This document shows, in pieces, positions 12,701-26,400 of a stretch of 64,000 nt of DNA (positions within the stretch are counted from its first letter, which is position 1; every line of letters begins with the position of its first letter). The notes beneath the pieces were generated by a model. That model saw nothing but the letters and a program-made list of their open reading frames with translations. It did not search any database and had not been told where the DNA came from. A program made the position numbers and the translations under genes. This DNA comes from Psettodes erumei (lineage: Eukaryota; Chordata; Actinopteri; Pleuronectiformes; Psettodidae). Location of the stretch: NCBI GenBank assembly GCA_016785225.1, contig JAFBJZ010000601.1, positions 2,170,001-2,234,000 on the forward strand, given 5' to 3'.

Positions 12701-15700
12701 ATGGGAAGAATAAATATATGCAAGGAATACATGGGCATCCCATTCCTTACGACATTTAACTCAAAAACAGTGGCATGTTGTTCACACTGCGATGTCGTTC
12801 GTACTGCACACAACCCATGCTGAACAAAAAAAAGTCCAACACAGCTTGACACTGATTTGTTATTGTATGTAACTCAGTTTGCAGTGAAATATTCATCAGG
12901 TGGAGGGAGCGCTGACTCTCCTGCTCTCCCATAATAAGTCATCTGCTAACACACTGAGTGTTGCCTGTCTTAACCTCGGCCATGGGAACATCATTATGAT
13001 TACAGCAGTGATTTCGTGATACCTCGCTGTTAATAATACATGATAAATAGCTGGATGGATGGAACAAAGCAGTGTGTAATATTAGGTGACCTTGTGTTAT
13101 TAGCACTGAGAGGAACCATTAGTGGGTTGCCTTAACCTGCCTTAATGAGGTCTCCCTGCTCTGGGAGTGAAAGGGACGATTGGTGCATACACTAAAGGGG
13201 GAGCAGGAGTAGGCATCGGTGTGTGGTCGCTATGTTTCAGCTGCCGACTGCTGTTTCTGTCTGTTAAAGGAACATGACATCCTTTTTAACCTCGCAGGGT
13301 ATTCTCAGACATGCTGTACGCATGGACAATGTTGGATCCATGGCAAGATTTTCATCCTTTGCACTGAAAATATTGTTGAGCAGAAGAAAAGTATGTATAT
13401 GTAGTCGAATCGTCTTGTTTGTTGAGTGGACATGTATTTTGTTTTTCATGGCTGGCCTCACTGCGGAGGTTACCACACATTTGCTGCAGAGCATAAGAGC
13501 ATATCAAGCTGTGCTCTAAAGATTTACATTGCACTAAAAGTTAAAGAGCACAGCTGGCCCCATTGACTGATTTAATGTGATTTTCTCCTATTTAAATTTC
13601 CTCACACTCAGCTGTTTAATTTGAATAGCAGCAGTTCTAATACAAATCTGTTTGCAGTTAGACTGCAGTTTGAGCCGCTGAATTAGAAGTGGAATTAAAA
13701 TTGAAAAAAATAATAAAATGAAATGCACAATGCATTACATTACATTACTTATGCGATGTGAATTACCAGTGGTTGAAGCTTCAGGGCATTTGGCTCAGCG
13801 TTAAAAAAATCAAAAAATGAATATTGTGTTTGCAAAGTCAGACGTTATAACAACTGAGGTGACTACTCTCTGTATGTCAAAGCAGTGGCAAACCATTTAC
13901 TATTAACGATCAATATTTATTAATTTTAGTCTTCTAACTGCCTAATGGGAGGTTAAGGGTTCAATACAACATTGGGTCAATACTGATGCCCAGCAGTCGC
14001 CCATTAACTCCATGAGTGAGCACATTGTCAAGTGTTAAATTAAATTTGTTGTAAGGATGTTAATAATAAATGAGCATAGGTTGCTCAAATGTGGAGATGT
14101 GCAAGTTTAAATTTCCACTCAGATTTCACAGTCGTCGCCGAAGTTTCTCTTGTGAGAAGCACAGCTCAATTCTTGTCTGGCACAGTGGAACAAGATATTC
14201 CGCTCACTGCACCGCTCAAACCCACAGCTCTATCAGCACAACGCTATTCTCTCAAGTCTGAGAAAAATAATCATCAGTCTCACATTAAAGGCAATGTCCG
14301 TGGCAGCCTGGAAAAAACTGGTCATCGATATATTGAAAGCATTCCATGTGGGACTTAGGATTTAGAAGCTGTGGAGCAAAGCAGTCAAAAGTGATGGGAA
14401 AAAGAAATACGCTGAGGGACTGATGAGGGACTGATAGCACGCTAAGGCTGAAAAACACTAACTGCCGGATATTTGCAAATTTATGATTCAAAAGTTGAAT
14501 TTCCAGTAGCTTTGAAGCTTAGCGCATGGGGGGGCTTAACAAAGTGATTCATGAAGGCTACATGAGGCAATGTTTTAAATATACACAGCCATGAAGCTAA
14601 TTATGCGAGTCAAATTAATTACAAGTAGTGTAGCTGCTTGTTAAAGCGCTCTTTAAATGAGGAGAGGGGGCAGGGAGGACCAAAGACACACAAAGACGAG
14701 GGAATGAGGCTGAAGGACCAACACCACACTTTCAGCCGTGGACCTGGCACTCGACCCATCGGCGGCAGTGACAGATGGCCGACTGAGTGCGCAGGTAGAA
14801 GAACTTTGTGAATCTGTGTGCATGAGCGTTTGTGTCCACCTTTTATACAGTATGAGCGGATGCACAAGATTGTGCAAGGCAATTGTGTGACTGAATGCGA
14901 TGAAAGCCACAGCTGCAACCGTTGTGTTTGTGGTGCTCGGTGTCGCACAACAACTAGCAGTCGCAGCCTGTTTGCTGCTGTCTTTATCAAGTTTTCTATT
15001 TCCTGTAATCATTTGCATGCCACATTTGTTCAGTTATTCTTATTTTAAAAGGCAAGCGTTGCTTATCGCAACTGGAAATTAACTGCCGTCTCCTCGAGGA
15101 AAAAACACTCCAAACGGGAAGACATGGATGTGACGAGCTTGCGTGCTGACATGTTGAAGTATTATTGTTGTTACTGTTTTGAGGTGTTGTTTTCTTGCAG
15201 AGGCTTCCATTTCTTCTCGTGGGTGTCAGGTGATTGACAGTAAGCACGGCGTAAAATGGTGTACGCGCCGAGATGAAAACACAGAGCTCGGCCACAAAGG
15301 AGAGACAACGAAGCACACGCTACACCGGATGAAGACATCTTATTTGCCGTGATAAATTATCCAGCCAGGCCAGTCGGTGGAAGTTTGTTTTTCATACTGT
15401 CTAAAAATGAATGGCATCAGATAAAGAAATACAGACTGACTGGCAGACACAGCTTGGGTTAAAGTGAAGTCCAGGCCCCCATACCCTCAACTGACAAAAA
15501 CACTGGTATTACCTCTGAATGAAGTACTTCTTACATTACTGCAATACTTCTAATTCTCCAAGTAAACCTGCGGCTACAGAGGACTGCTGTGTGGACCATA
15601 AGACAGACATGGGTTCCTTCAGGGATCATCTGAATCAGAGCAGAAGAGGAGGCGGGAACATTACTTGTCAGTCATGTGACAGAGCCTCATTACACTCGCA

Positions 15701-16534
15701 CATCACCAAACCAGAGACTCTTTCAAGTGTTTATTACACTGGGCTTCAGGGAGAGATCGATCTAAAATGACAGCTGTTAGGTCCATTCCTGTGGAGGGTG
15801 AGGTTGACGTGAACACAGCGGATGCTCTGGCGACTGGTCCACCTTAACTTATTGTGTTCAGCTGTCCGGGCTGTGATTCTATCACGGGCTTTGTTATCTG
15901 GTGACATTATGGCTTCTGCCGATTGCATTTTTACGAGAGAGGGGAGGCAGTTGGAGTTGAAAGGAAGGCTCAAAATGAGTGAACATTCAGAGCTGCGGGA
16001 AGAGAAAAGATCTAAAACATGTACGGTACATATTGTTCCTATATAGTCCGGCATCTCTCACTCGGCTGACTGAGATAAAGAGAAGAAAGGTATAGTTCCA
16101 AGACAGAGAGAGCGACCGTCAGTGGCTCTTCTGTTAGCATATATCTTTAAAAAGGGCAATAGCTGCAGTTGTTAATAGATATAGCGCACGTGGCACATGC
16201 ACGGAGCAGCAATTGCTTTCCCTCTTCTTTATTCAGAATAATATATTGTGAAAGTCTTTAAGTATGCTGTAGCTCCCAGTTGGATAAAGAAATGAACAAC
16301 TGCACAAAGCACCACTTCCCAGTATGTTCTGCTGTTGTGGGTCTGTGGGGAACCCGTGGCAGAGCACAGCTGTTAAGTACTTTTAGCAGTGCTATTGTTC
16401 GGTGAAACAAAACAGCCCATTCAGCTTGGCTGGCTTCCAGAGCACTCCTATAGCGGCCAAATGTTTATCATTGTTTTGACACCGCATAAGATAGGTCAGC
16501 ATGGGGTATGCCTATACATAGCGGTGTCGAGTTG

Positions 16535-16536
<2 letters not shown>
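6761..16536. other. Gene-free stretch (gene desert)
   Basis: About 9.8 kb without recognisable exons. Short simple tracts occur (ATATAT near 8560, ATT near 11267). The stretch 12150-12320 has low-repeat, TAATTG/ATTA-containing sequence that might be a regulatory element. Confidence 0.55.
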
Positions 16537-16593
<57 letters not shown>

Positions 16594-16618
16594 CGTGTGC
16601 GAGAGAGAGAGAGAGGGA
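16537..16618 (+). repeat. (GT)n microsatellite followed by (GA)n
   Basis: About 50 bases of GT repeats, then GCGTGCGTGTGC, then GA repeats. The apparent ORFs here in several frames are repeat artefacts. Confidence 0.95.
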
Positions 16619-17280
16619 GGGGTTGTAAAGTGCATTCGTGTTCCAGAAACAAATTAGTGCTACACAGTAAGAGGCTCTTAACCATGCTATCCCTGACACT
16701 GCCTTGTAACATACATCCTTGTGTTTTCCTGGGTGGTTTTCTCGGGAGTGGTAGTGCAGCGTGATCATGCAGCCGAATTCAGAATCTCGGGAGTCTCAGC
16801 GCTGTAGCACGTTATTAGTTTCTCTTTCTACAAAGCTAACTCTCCAGTGTCTCTAATGAGTGGCATTTCCTGTGCCCTTGAAGCTTCCAGTCCGTGGCGT
16901 AACGGTATAGGGCAGAAATGAAAGGTGCTACATTATCTGTTTTGACTGCAGTCCGATGGCTGCTGCTCCACTAATTGTGCTTCTCCCTCTCTCCTTACCC
17001 ATTTAATCTCTTCATTCTGGCAGTGTGCACAGCCAGGACAGTTCTGCTTTATTCTAATTGCATACTTTCGATTAAAAAAGCTTGTTTTCCTTGATTACTT
17101 TGATGTTGAAATGGGAGCAGGGGAGCAATTCGCATTCATTCGGCAGTATGTTTTTCCCCTCCGCTCTTTTGTGCTAACAGCAGAATTCCTATTTATATAT
17201 TGGCAGTGGAACTAAATTACTGCAAACATCTCTGTGGGCCAGCCAGGCAGAACAGATTGGCAGGATCCTGTATTATGTCA

Positions 17281-17296
17281 GTGCCCCCTACTGGCC
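17281..17296 (-). promoter_or_regulatory. CTCF-type motif in the gene desert
   Basis: Minus strand GGCCAGTAGGGGGCAC fits the CTCF core CCAGYAGGGGGCR. Confidence 0.4.
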
Positions 17297-18134
17297 GCCT
17301 GTGGAAATACACTATTGTTCATTCCAGGCACGTATGGCATCAGGAGCTGGTAGAAACACAGTGGAAGGGGCTCTGAGATTCTTTGCTGGGGTGCTGGAAT
17401 AGTTGCTAAATGAATCCCTCATGACTGGGATTCCTCTGTCCGTGGATTGCTACATGCACATACCAGGAGTGAATCCAATTTACCTCCACATTTTAGCCAT
17501 TTAGCTTTCAGAGTCGCTTGCATTTGCAGGCACAAAGTGCATTTTTGCAAAGCCAGAGCGCTATAGTATTCCTGTGACAATGCAAAGATCATTCTGATAA
17601 AACAGATGTAAATGATATGGTGAGATGTGAATCACCGGGGAGGGACTGACATCTTTAAAGAGATGAGTATTCAAAAGAAGGATAGAAAGTCCCCAGATGG
17701 AAGTATGTTCCAGGGGAGGGGGGGCAGGTGAATGTAGATAGGAGTGAGGAGTCTTTATCTGCGTTTTGATGCTGAATGCCACACGTGACAATGTTTCCTT
17801 AAGTGCAGCAGATCTTAGGGCACAACTGTCCCTGTATCATTCCTGCCCCTCACAGATGTTACCTCGCCAGGGTACAGGGGCAGGTTTGCAACTAAAGGCG
17901 CGTGAGTTGACTCCCCCGCTCCCTGGAGTCCCACCACATGCTGCCACAACGCTAGCAAACATCAAGGGGCTTGTGCCCTTTTCATATTTTATACTTTTTC
18001 GGTTTATCCTCGAACACGAGTGGAAACGTGAAGTTGCACGAGGGGGCACCAAGTGCAACAAACACTGTGTTACTGCGCCATTAGCACTAAGCCACAGGTC
18101 AATTAGGAGTGTTCAACTGCTGAGAGCTCAGCTA

Positions 18135-18172
18135 AGGGAAAAAAAAAGAAAGAAAGAAAGAAAGGAAAAAAC
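18135..18172 (+). repeat. (GAAA)n microsatellite
   Basis: An A-run then several AAAG/GAAA units. Confidence 0.85.
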
Positions 18173-20370
18173 TGGAGATTAAAGAAAAGAGTTCGAAAAA
18201 AGATTTGTTTTGCTACAGTATGTCTCTCCCCAAAGACAAATAGATACTGTCAGAAACAAAAATCATGAAGGAGCAAGCTCTGCAAGCTCCAAGCTGTAAT
18301 TAATGGAGACGGATAGGATCTGCATAACAAGTGTGGCAAGTAGGTTATGCCACGTAGTAGAAGTCAACCCCGGATGAGCATGTCTTACTGTGACGTGTGA
18401 ATGAACGCAAAGAAATGTCATTAGAGCCTTTTTCGAGAAATCGTTAAAAGTACAAGATAATTTCAAGCTTTTCTCTGGAAAGCAAATGCCATTCACTGAA
18501 ATGTCACAAGAAGTTCATGATAACCTGAGAACTGAATAAGGTTTTCAAGTGCTGTCCTCCTGACACACTCGTAATATGGAAAAAAAAAAGTAGATGACAG
18601 GATTTCAAATAGGTTCAGATCATTCGCAGTTATTATTATTGCATTTTTTGGCTTTGGCTCAGTTTAATTGAATAGGTCTATTGACAAGCACCCTCCTTGT
18701 CCCATCGTGTCAAAGCCTGTGCCAGCTGCACCTTGGGATGAGGCTGTTTGTCTTCATTAGCATCCAGTGTTTCTTCAGCGTTTTCATTAGCTAGGTCCCC
18801 TCCTGTATTTGTCAACCGCAGTGAAAGGCCAGAGACAACAGAATCTGGGTCACGCTTTAATCGTTTTCATGCTATCTCTACCACTCTCCGAGGTGTTTGT
18901 CTTCCATTAGCCAAAGAGAGGCTTTCCCACACGGGGGGCTTTCTGGAGCAGCTGGTACAGCCCCCAACCCTGCCGGTTCTGGAGGAGGGAGGGGAATGAA
19001 GCTGCAGGTTTTTTTTCCCAAGCATTCCTGGTTTCCCACCTGCATATGGCCGCAGCGTGGTGGCTCCTCTTGGAAACTGGCAGTAATGAGATCCAGATGA
19101 GTTGAGGTGTCTTGCACAAATGCACAAGCGCAGCAGCATTCAGCAATAATAATTAAGATGTCATTGTTGTATAGTATAGATCAAGGGCCACTTCTATGAA
19201 TAACATTAACTCGGACCAGTACTTTGTTTTAATCTCATGCATTCATTGTAACTGCTGTTTGTTCTCTCCCACTAACATGCGATACTGATATCTGATCCAG
19301 GTTTTGTTTTGCCTCAAACAAGAGGTCAGGGAGTTTAAGGGAGACAATAAAAACCCGACACACAAGTATCCATAGACAGTGGTGAGACTGTTACACACAC
19401 ATGAACTTCCATAACGGTTAATTCCATTCTACACATCCAGATAGGAGATCTGCCTAATCGTGCTCATGTAGCGTCGTCAGTCTCCAGTGCGCCCACCCTG
19501 CTTGACACAACAGTGCTGATGCATAATCATCACACACTGTGACCTCTAATTAAACTGTGAAGAGTAACTTTGTGGAGGAGCCTTCTCTCTCACTTCATTT
19601 GCGTGTGTTGCCACTATAGAGGGAGAATTAAGGTACTGTCAGCAGTTTAATGAGCCTCTCACCTATTGTTTCCAGAGCTTTTCTGCGGAACCACATCTCC
19701 GCTTCCTCGCTCTCAACAAAAATGACTGTAGATACTGCTCTTGGAGCGTAAGTTGCAGTGATTAGCAGCTGTGATTTAAGCTCTTTCTTAATTAACCTTG
19801 TTCTTTAATTCCCTCCCCCACTAATTTCCAGGAGAGACAATGGAAACGCTGCACCGACTGCTCGTGGGACTGAGCCTGTTCTGACAACAGGGCGATAGAG
19901 ATATGGTGGAACTCACCGTGTGCGCATTAACCGAGTCAATATGAGACAGAAGAAGATAATCTGAAATCATTAGTCTCAGTGCATGTGAGTGCATCTTTTG
20001 GTTCTGTACAGTTCAATAGGTAGACCCTGGAACTGGGTTTTCTGTAGGGGGGCTTATTACCTTCAGGGCATTTACCACAGACACGAGTTGTGTTTACATG
20101 CACACACAACTGCAATTACAGTATATATACAGAGACTCTTGGTGAGTATACACCCATCATGTGTAATGAATATCCCGATATGGGTCTGTTTGTTTAAAGC
20201 CCAGCTCACCACTCTTTTTTTTTTCCCGAGGCAAAGTCAATTGGGGCCATTGATTTTTACTGAAGTGGTATAGCAATTTCTGCTTGTTTAATATACATCT
20301 ATTTGCAGTCTCTTGTTCCAAAAAACATTTATCTCTGCTATGGCAGTTGTTTGAATGGGAGAAAAATGGA

Positions 20371-20394
20371 GGTCGGGGTGGGGGGTGGGGGTGG
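20371..20394 (+). repeat. Potential G-quadruplex tract
   Basis: Contains GGGG, GGGGGG and GGGGG runs separated by single bases. Confidence 0.6.
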
Positions 20395-22410
20395 CCGACT
20401 AAATACCAAGAACACGCAGTGGCTGTCAGTTCAGGAGAGGAGCTCTGTGCTCAACAATTCTGTGCGGAGTAGCTGGAGGCAGGGCATCAGAATCAGGTCA
20501 GTCTGTTTACCGATCAGCCCGAGCCCCCAGTGAGCCACCGGGCTGACAGTGCTGCGCGGCGGAGTGGGGAGTCGGTACCCACCGCCCTGGGCCAAACTCA
20601 GCAGCATCATTTCTAAATGCGCTGACCATAAGTCAGAAAACTCGGTGTTGGGGAGTTAAACTGGCCGCACCCACGATGTGCGTTACACAGTAAGAGCGGG
20701 GGCTCATATGTGCGTCAGTGCTTCAGGGTCGTATCCATCCATATATCCATCTGTTTTCCAGATTTCCAGACACTTACCCGCTTGCAAACCAATAATAAGT
20801 GCATTATTGAAATGTTACATGCTGTTTAGCATAATGACAGACTAAACACACACAGAGTACATTAGAGTAAGAGTGTAACTCATTGCACATGTTAAAGCTC
20901 TGCTAAGTAACTTTTTTATGTTGACCTTAAACCGGGGCTTCCTGTACTGTGAAACATGAGATAAAACAGTGGGATCCAGTCACGGTATACAAGCTCAGGC
21001 AGACTGTAGGCCATGCGTGAACGTGAGACTCCAAATAACAGGTGAAGAACATTTAGGATCTGGAAAAAAATCACAGCGAAACGAAACACACATTTACACA
21101 CAAGCTCTAATCCTGTGTCCCTGTGTTGGCTGTTCACCTTTCTCATGTTACATGACAAATGCATGTAAAACAAACAAACAACATGTCAACAGCGCTCTCT
21201 TTCTTCTCTCTGGATAACAAGTTTTTATTTTTGATGACTCATCCTGCACTCAGGGTGGTCATATACATTTATCCATGTGATTGTGATTCGGGGTGATGCG
21301 CTAACTCCTGTCGTGGCTGTTCACCAGAGAGCTAGCAGAGCAGTAGGAGGTGCCTGGATTTCAGCTAATGAACCTGTGAAAACAAGGGATGTGGTTCAAC
21401 CCATAGGCCCCTCTTCCTCATCTAACAATTTAGGACCTGTGGATAGATGGACGTTAGCAGCCATTTCTCTTGAACGCCCTATTGTGTCAAGCCAGCGTTG
21501 AATCTGAGAGTGATCGTGCTGCCGCACGCGGTCACATGGTTCATGTGCCTCTCAATAGTTCCAGACACATTTGTGCTGTGAACCTGCTGGAATGGTTTCA
21601 AGCGGGTTGGTCTAATAAATTTTACTGAACAATGTGCAGTGATTAATGTGGTGACTGCACTGATCATAGTGTTATTTTTGGGAAGTAATGGAGAGATGGG
21701 ATTAATCAGTAAATATTCACATAGTCATGGAGAGACAGTTTTAATCAGTTAATATCATTATTTATTAGTCATAATTACCCACCTCCCAATGTTATCCTAT
21801 GCTAAGGCATGCACATAAACATGCACACCAGTGAATGCAGGCAAACGCACAATTTACAGTAAACCAAGAAAGATGTTTGGTCAATAGTGTGAAATAAACA
21901 TGGCAACCACCTGAATTCAACAAAACATATTATTATCTAATGTATCCAGGGATACATTATATAATAGCCAGTCTTCAGAGAAACTCATTCAACCACCTAC
22001 AGGGAGAGGAAGACGGCAGAAAGTGTTGAAAATAGCCACTGCAGTATTTCACTGCAACAGGAGGAAGAAAAGTGATGTGGACACCTGGCTGCGAGCGCTC
22101 CAACTTCACCTGATGATCACTGCACACGACCTCTCCGCAGAGTCTAATGCTCGTCCGTGCAGTGGTAGCAAAAATGTTCAAACTCCACGCCACAAGTCAT
22201 TTCTCATGCTGCTGTCCAGCTGCATTAAATGAAAATACTCCAGTACAAGTACAAGTACCTCAAATCTGTACTTGAGTTGTGTCGAGCCTGCCGCTGCTGG
22301 AGAGAACTGGGAGCTGTGAAGAAAGATGAAACTGTGTCAAGGTTCATACACAGAAGAACGCTGATTAAATACACATCGATATCCAGTGTTTTGTGTCAAC
22401 AGAGGCTGTA

Positions 22411-23409
22411 CAGTACCGATAGAAAGTGTTTGCCCCCTTGGGCGTTTTCTCTCTCTCTCTCTTGAATCTTGGTCAATATAGTTTGGCTTTTTTAGCAAGA
22501 ATTTCCAAAAAAACAAACATCTTACACATCAAAGTGAAAAGAGATTTTACAAAGTAAGTAGTAAGTAGTCATTTGATTCACAATCTATAATGGTGAATAA
22601 GTGACTGCATATTTATTCACCCCCTTGAAAGTGACTGACCGAATTCAACAGAGGTCCAGCCAGTTGGTGCTGGTCATCTCACAATTAGTTAAATGAAGAT
22701 CACCCGAGTGCAGTGAATGTGTCCCAAGTGACTGTAGTATAAGACATCTGTGTCGGGAAGGTGCAGTCACTGGTTAATCAGTATTCATGGCGACAATTAC
22801 ACCATTAAAACAAATGAACACTCCACGCAACTCCCACAAAAGGTTATTGTAAAGTATGAGTCAGGGGATGGATACAAAAAAACATTTTCAAATCTTTGAA
22901 CGTCCCCTGGAGATCAGTTAAATCCATCATTAAGAAATGGAAGGAAAATGGCACACGTGTAAACCTGCCTGGCGCAGGTCGTCCTCACAAACTGAGCTAT
23001 GTGCAAGAAGTGCACGAGTGAGGGAGGCCACCAGGACACCTGTGACTGCTCTGCAGGAGTTCAGAGCATCAGCAGCCGACACGGGAAAAACTCTGCATAC
23101 AGCAACCGGTCAGAGAGCGCAGTAAAACAGCAGTGTCCAGATGCACAAGCCCGATTAAGACGTATCCACACAGAATCAGTGCTGTGACTGCTACCAGAGG
23201 TGCAGCTACTAAATACTGACTTGAAGGGGGTGAATATTTATGAAACCACTTATTTTGCATTATATATATTTAATTCATTTACATTACTTTGTTGATGTCT
23301 GTTTTTACTAAGACAAGAATTTTAAAAAAGTAGCCAAATCACATTGGCCATGATTCAATTTATAACAGCAATAAAGGAAAAAAACATCCAAGACCTTTCA
23401 TTGGCACTG
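22411..23409 (+). mobile_element. Degenerate Tc1/mariner-type DNA transposon
   Basis: A ~1.0-kb element with inverted ends: left CAGTACCGATAGAAAGTGTT, right end read inversely CAGTGCCAATGAAAGGTCTT, each flanked by TA. The similarity between the two ends extends roughly 100 bp inward. Internally, 22920-23140 (+) carries transposase remains in shifted frames: IIKKWKENGTRVNLPGAGRP then HKLSYVQEVHE, a Tc1 helix-turn-helix/GRP segment. The C-terminal catalytic part is missing, so it is a non-autonomous relic. Confidence 0.75.
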
Positions 23410-26400
23410 TAACATGCTATGTTAACACACCTGCTGTGTCATATGATGAATCTACGGCCACAAGAACCTTGACAGTCCTAATTACTCTTTCTGGTGAGAG
23501 GAGCTATGACTCATTTTCAGGATATAGATTTCAAACGACACCTTTTTTCCTTAAGAACCAACCCTACCTGGTTAAACAGTTTGCATCAACAGTGTATGTC
23601 TCCACTCTGCAAGAAAGGTGCTGATTATTCCTATTAGAATCGTGTTGTGTTTCAGGCACAGTAACAGCAGTGTCATCTGCCAATGTTATTTCATGCTCGG
23701 TTGGGTGTGAATCAATTTCATTCCGGGGAACAATTACTGAAGATTGCAGATTTTTTTTTTCCATCCGTCCAATCATAACATTTGAATCAAATCAGCGTGC
23801 GCTGCTCAACATACAGTGCCAGAATCAAAACACATCAGCTGCTCAGTGCTGCGATCATGTGATGTCTGTGACAGGTCGATTCCAGGAGAGAAGCAGCTGT
23901 TTGCAAACCGCTACGTTGGTTTCAGTCTCCCTCAATTTCAAACCGCAGCAAAATATTCTTTCTAGTTTTTTGGGGGGGGGGTTTCTTCCTGGGTCAGTAA
24001 ATACCACACCTGACCTCGGTGAACTCTGACTCAGAGCGTTTACATTGTCGGGGCAGGGTTGTCAAACAATGCGCGGGATGGATGGGAGATAAAGCCTCGC
24101 ACATTCTCCCATTACTCACATAAAGAATGTCGACCCCTCAGCGATTGGACAGAGAGCTGGGATTCCAGGAGCCTCGTTGGGCCAACGCTGACAGTTATTT
24201 CTGGCCGCGGACGTGGAATGAGGCAGGCTGGAGGAAGGCAGGGGAAGGCTGCACGAGGGGCCATGCTTCACCAGTTAAAGAGGCTGATCAGTTTGAGGTT
24301 GTGCAGCTTCCTCTAACGTGGAGGTGTCATTCAAACCCGGCTACCTCTAAGTGGAGGAAAGGGCCCATCCATGGTTCACTACACAACAGAGACAGGCCCT
24401 CTCCAATTAGACCTTGCTGCCGTGTATCCACTCCATCTTCCTATGGCTTTTAGTGAGACATGAATGAGTGTACTGTTAAGGGTTAAGACCGTGGTGAATA
24501 TAATTATACTGGCAATGCTGTGAGGGCACAGAGGTGTTTATAGTCAGTAGCCCAATTTTGTTTTAAAATAGGATGTCCACCTGCTCCAAGGCGAGGTGAA
24601 ATGAAAAGTACCAATGACACTCTAGGTGGCTTGGTAAGACTTTGACAGAATGGATTATTTATATCATAGGTATATTAAATGTTGCCTCATAATAGCGTTC
24701 AGTCAGATAGTGTTAAATTTTACAGGCGAGAGATAAAGTGTGAAACTGAGCAAGGTGCCAATAATTTTCCCAGTCCCTGGCAGAAAGCTTATCTGTTTTA
24801 GCATCATGTCTTCCCTTTGTCACAGAGAAACACCCAGGAGAAGAGAGGGTGTGCACGCGGCATACACAGATTTCCTTCTTTCATGCCTCGTGAACTACTC
24901 ATCCCTCCCCTGCCCGTATCACACAGATACCCGGCTGCTTTCAAAAAGGCTGCAATCATCGAGCTCTGATTTTACACTCAGGTCTCTGCAATATCAAATT
25001 GACAAAAGCAGAAGACACTGTTTCTGAAAGAGGCACAAGAGCATGAAAAGCACACAAATAGTAGGAGAACAAGAATCGATGGAGGTTCTGTGTTTGTAAC
25101 ATTGTGGATGTGCGATGTGGTGTATTGTATGGTACATCAACCCCCCACCCACACTTTGCAGATCTAAACAGACACTATGCTTGTTGTTCGTCCTGTTGCC
25201 ACAGCAATATTTCTATTTATCCTGCTAGACAGCTATACAAATAGATGAAGTGCAACAGCATGACATTTTCTGTACTTCAATTACTTTGTGGGGCTGGGCC
25301 ACGTGGGTTAAAAGCCAACAAACCATAACTTTCCCTGACATTTCCTCCCCCCACAGTGACCGTTGATGGATTCTCCCTGACAAAGCATTCATTATCGTGG
25401 AGAACAGAGAGTGCACTAAAATCTCTTCTCTTTTCTTCTCCCCTCCATCCTCTGCCATCCCTGTCCAAATCGAGATGAACTCAGCTGCAGAAGCAGAATG
25501 GACTCCACACAGGCCGTCAGAGGGGAAAAGCGTTGAATCGCTGCAGGATATTCGCTGGCAATCAGAAAGTATATCCTCATTGCGGGGCAGCCATTACGGT
25601 GCAGTGGGCAGAGGGGCATATCCAATGGAAACAACTGTTCTGTGCCAGCTCAGATTTGATCCCGCTACAATGAGAGGGGCTGCTGTGGAAATGAGCGATG
25701 ATGGCATGCCATTGAAGATTAGCTCCCTTTTATCATTTATCTCAGAGTTCAATGCATGAAGGCTCAGTGGTCCAAGATGCATCCAATCACCATACATGGC
25801 AGTGCCCCAACCCCCCCCACACACACAAAAAAAGCCCTCTGGAAGAATGTAACTGTAAAATGTCATATTAAAATCAATCAGTGAAACAGTTTCAACAGAT
25901 TTGTGAAGGGTGAAAAACAAGTTATGCGTCACAAGTAAAACCTCTGCTGCTTTTTTTGTTGTTGTTGCATCTGTTACGTGTCTATTTAACAATCAAAGAT
26001 GCATAAGGGAACAATTTCCATGCCAGAGTTTAGTCTTAATCACATCTCTCTTCCATGGATACAAACGCACATATAGACACGCACACACACACATGCGCGC
26101 GCGTCTTATCCACCCACAGGCAGTGGACTGATTGTCTTATAGCATTAGCATTCCTGTCCCACCCCGATTGAAGCAACACAGGAATCAGGCTTCACTTGAA
26201 GAGGTTCACATCACAGACAGAAAGGCATCCATTCACTGTGGACAGGCTAATAAATAAAAGAGTAACCCCGTGGCAGTAACAAGCCTATAAAGTATAGCTA
26301 TGTTTTACAAGTGAATGAGATGGACGGCCAAGAAAGATAGTTACCTAGCGAGAGCCAGCACTTTACAAGGCTGAGCGGAGAGTGTGACTCTATCCAATAC

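Larger units (their letters stand above)
16619..22410. other. Gene-free stretch (gene desert)
   Basis: Apart from the CTCF-type motif, the GAAA repeat and a G-rich tract nothing is assignable. 16950-17230 is repeat-free with TAATTGC and GATTACTTTGATG-type sites and could be a conserved element. Confidence 0.55.

Noticed and set aside
16496..16768. ORFs of repeated Cys-Val and His-Thr
   Set aside because: Translations of the GT/CA microsatellite, not genes.
22937..23187. Two overlapping 62-codon ORFs
   Set aside because: They are fragments of a frame-shifted Tc1-type transposase, not cellular genes.
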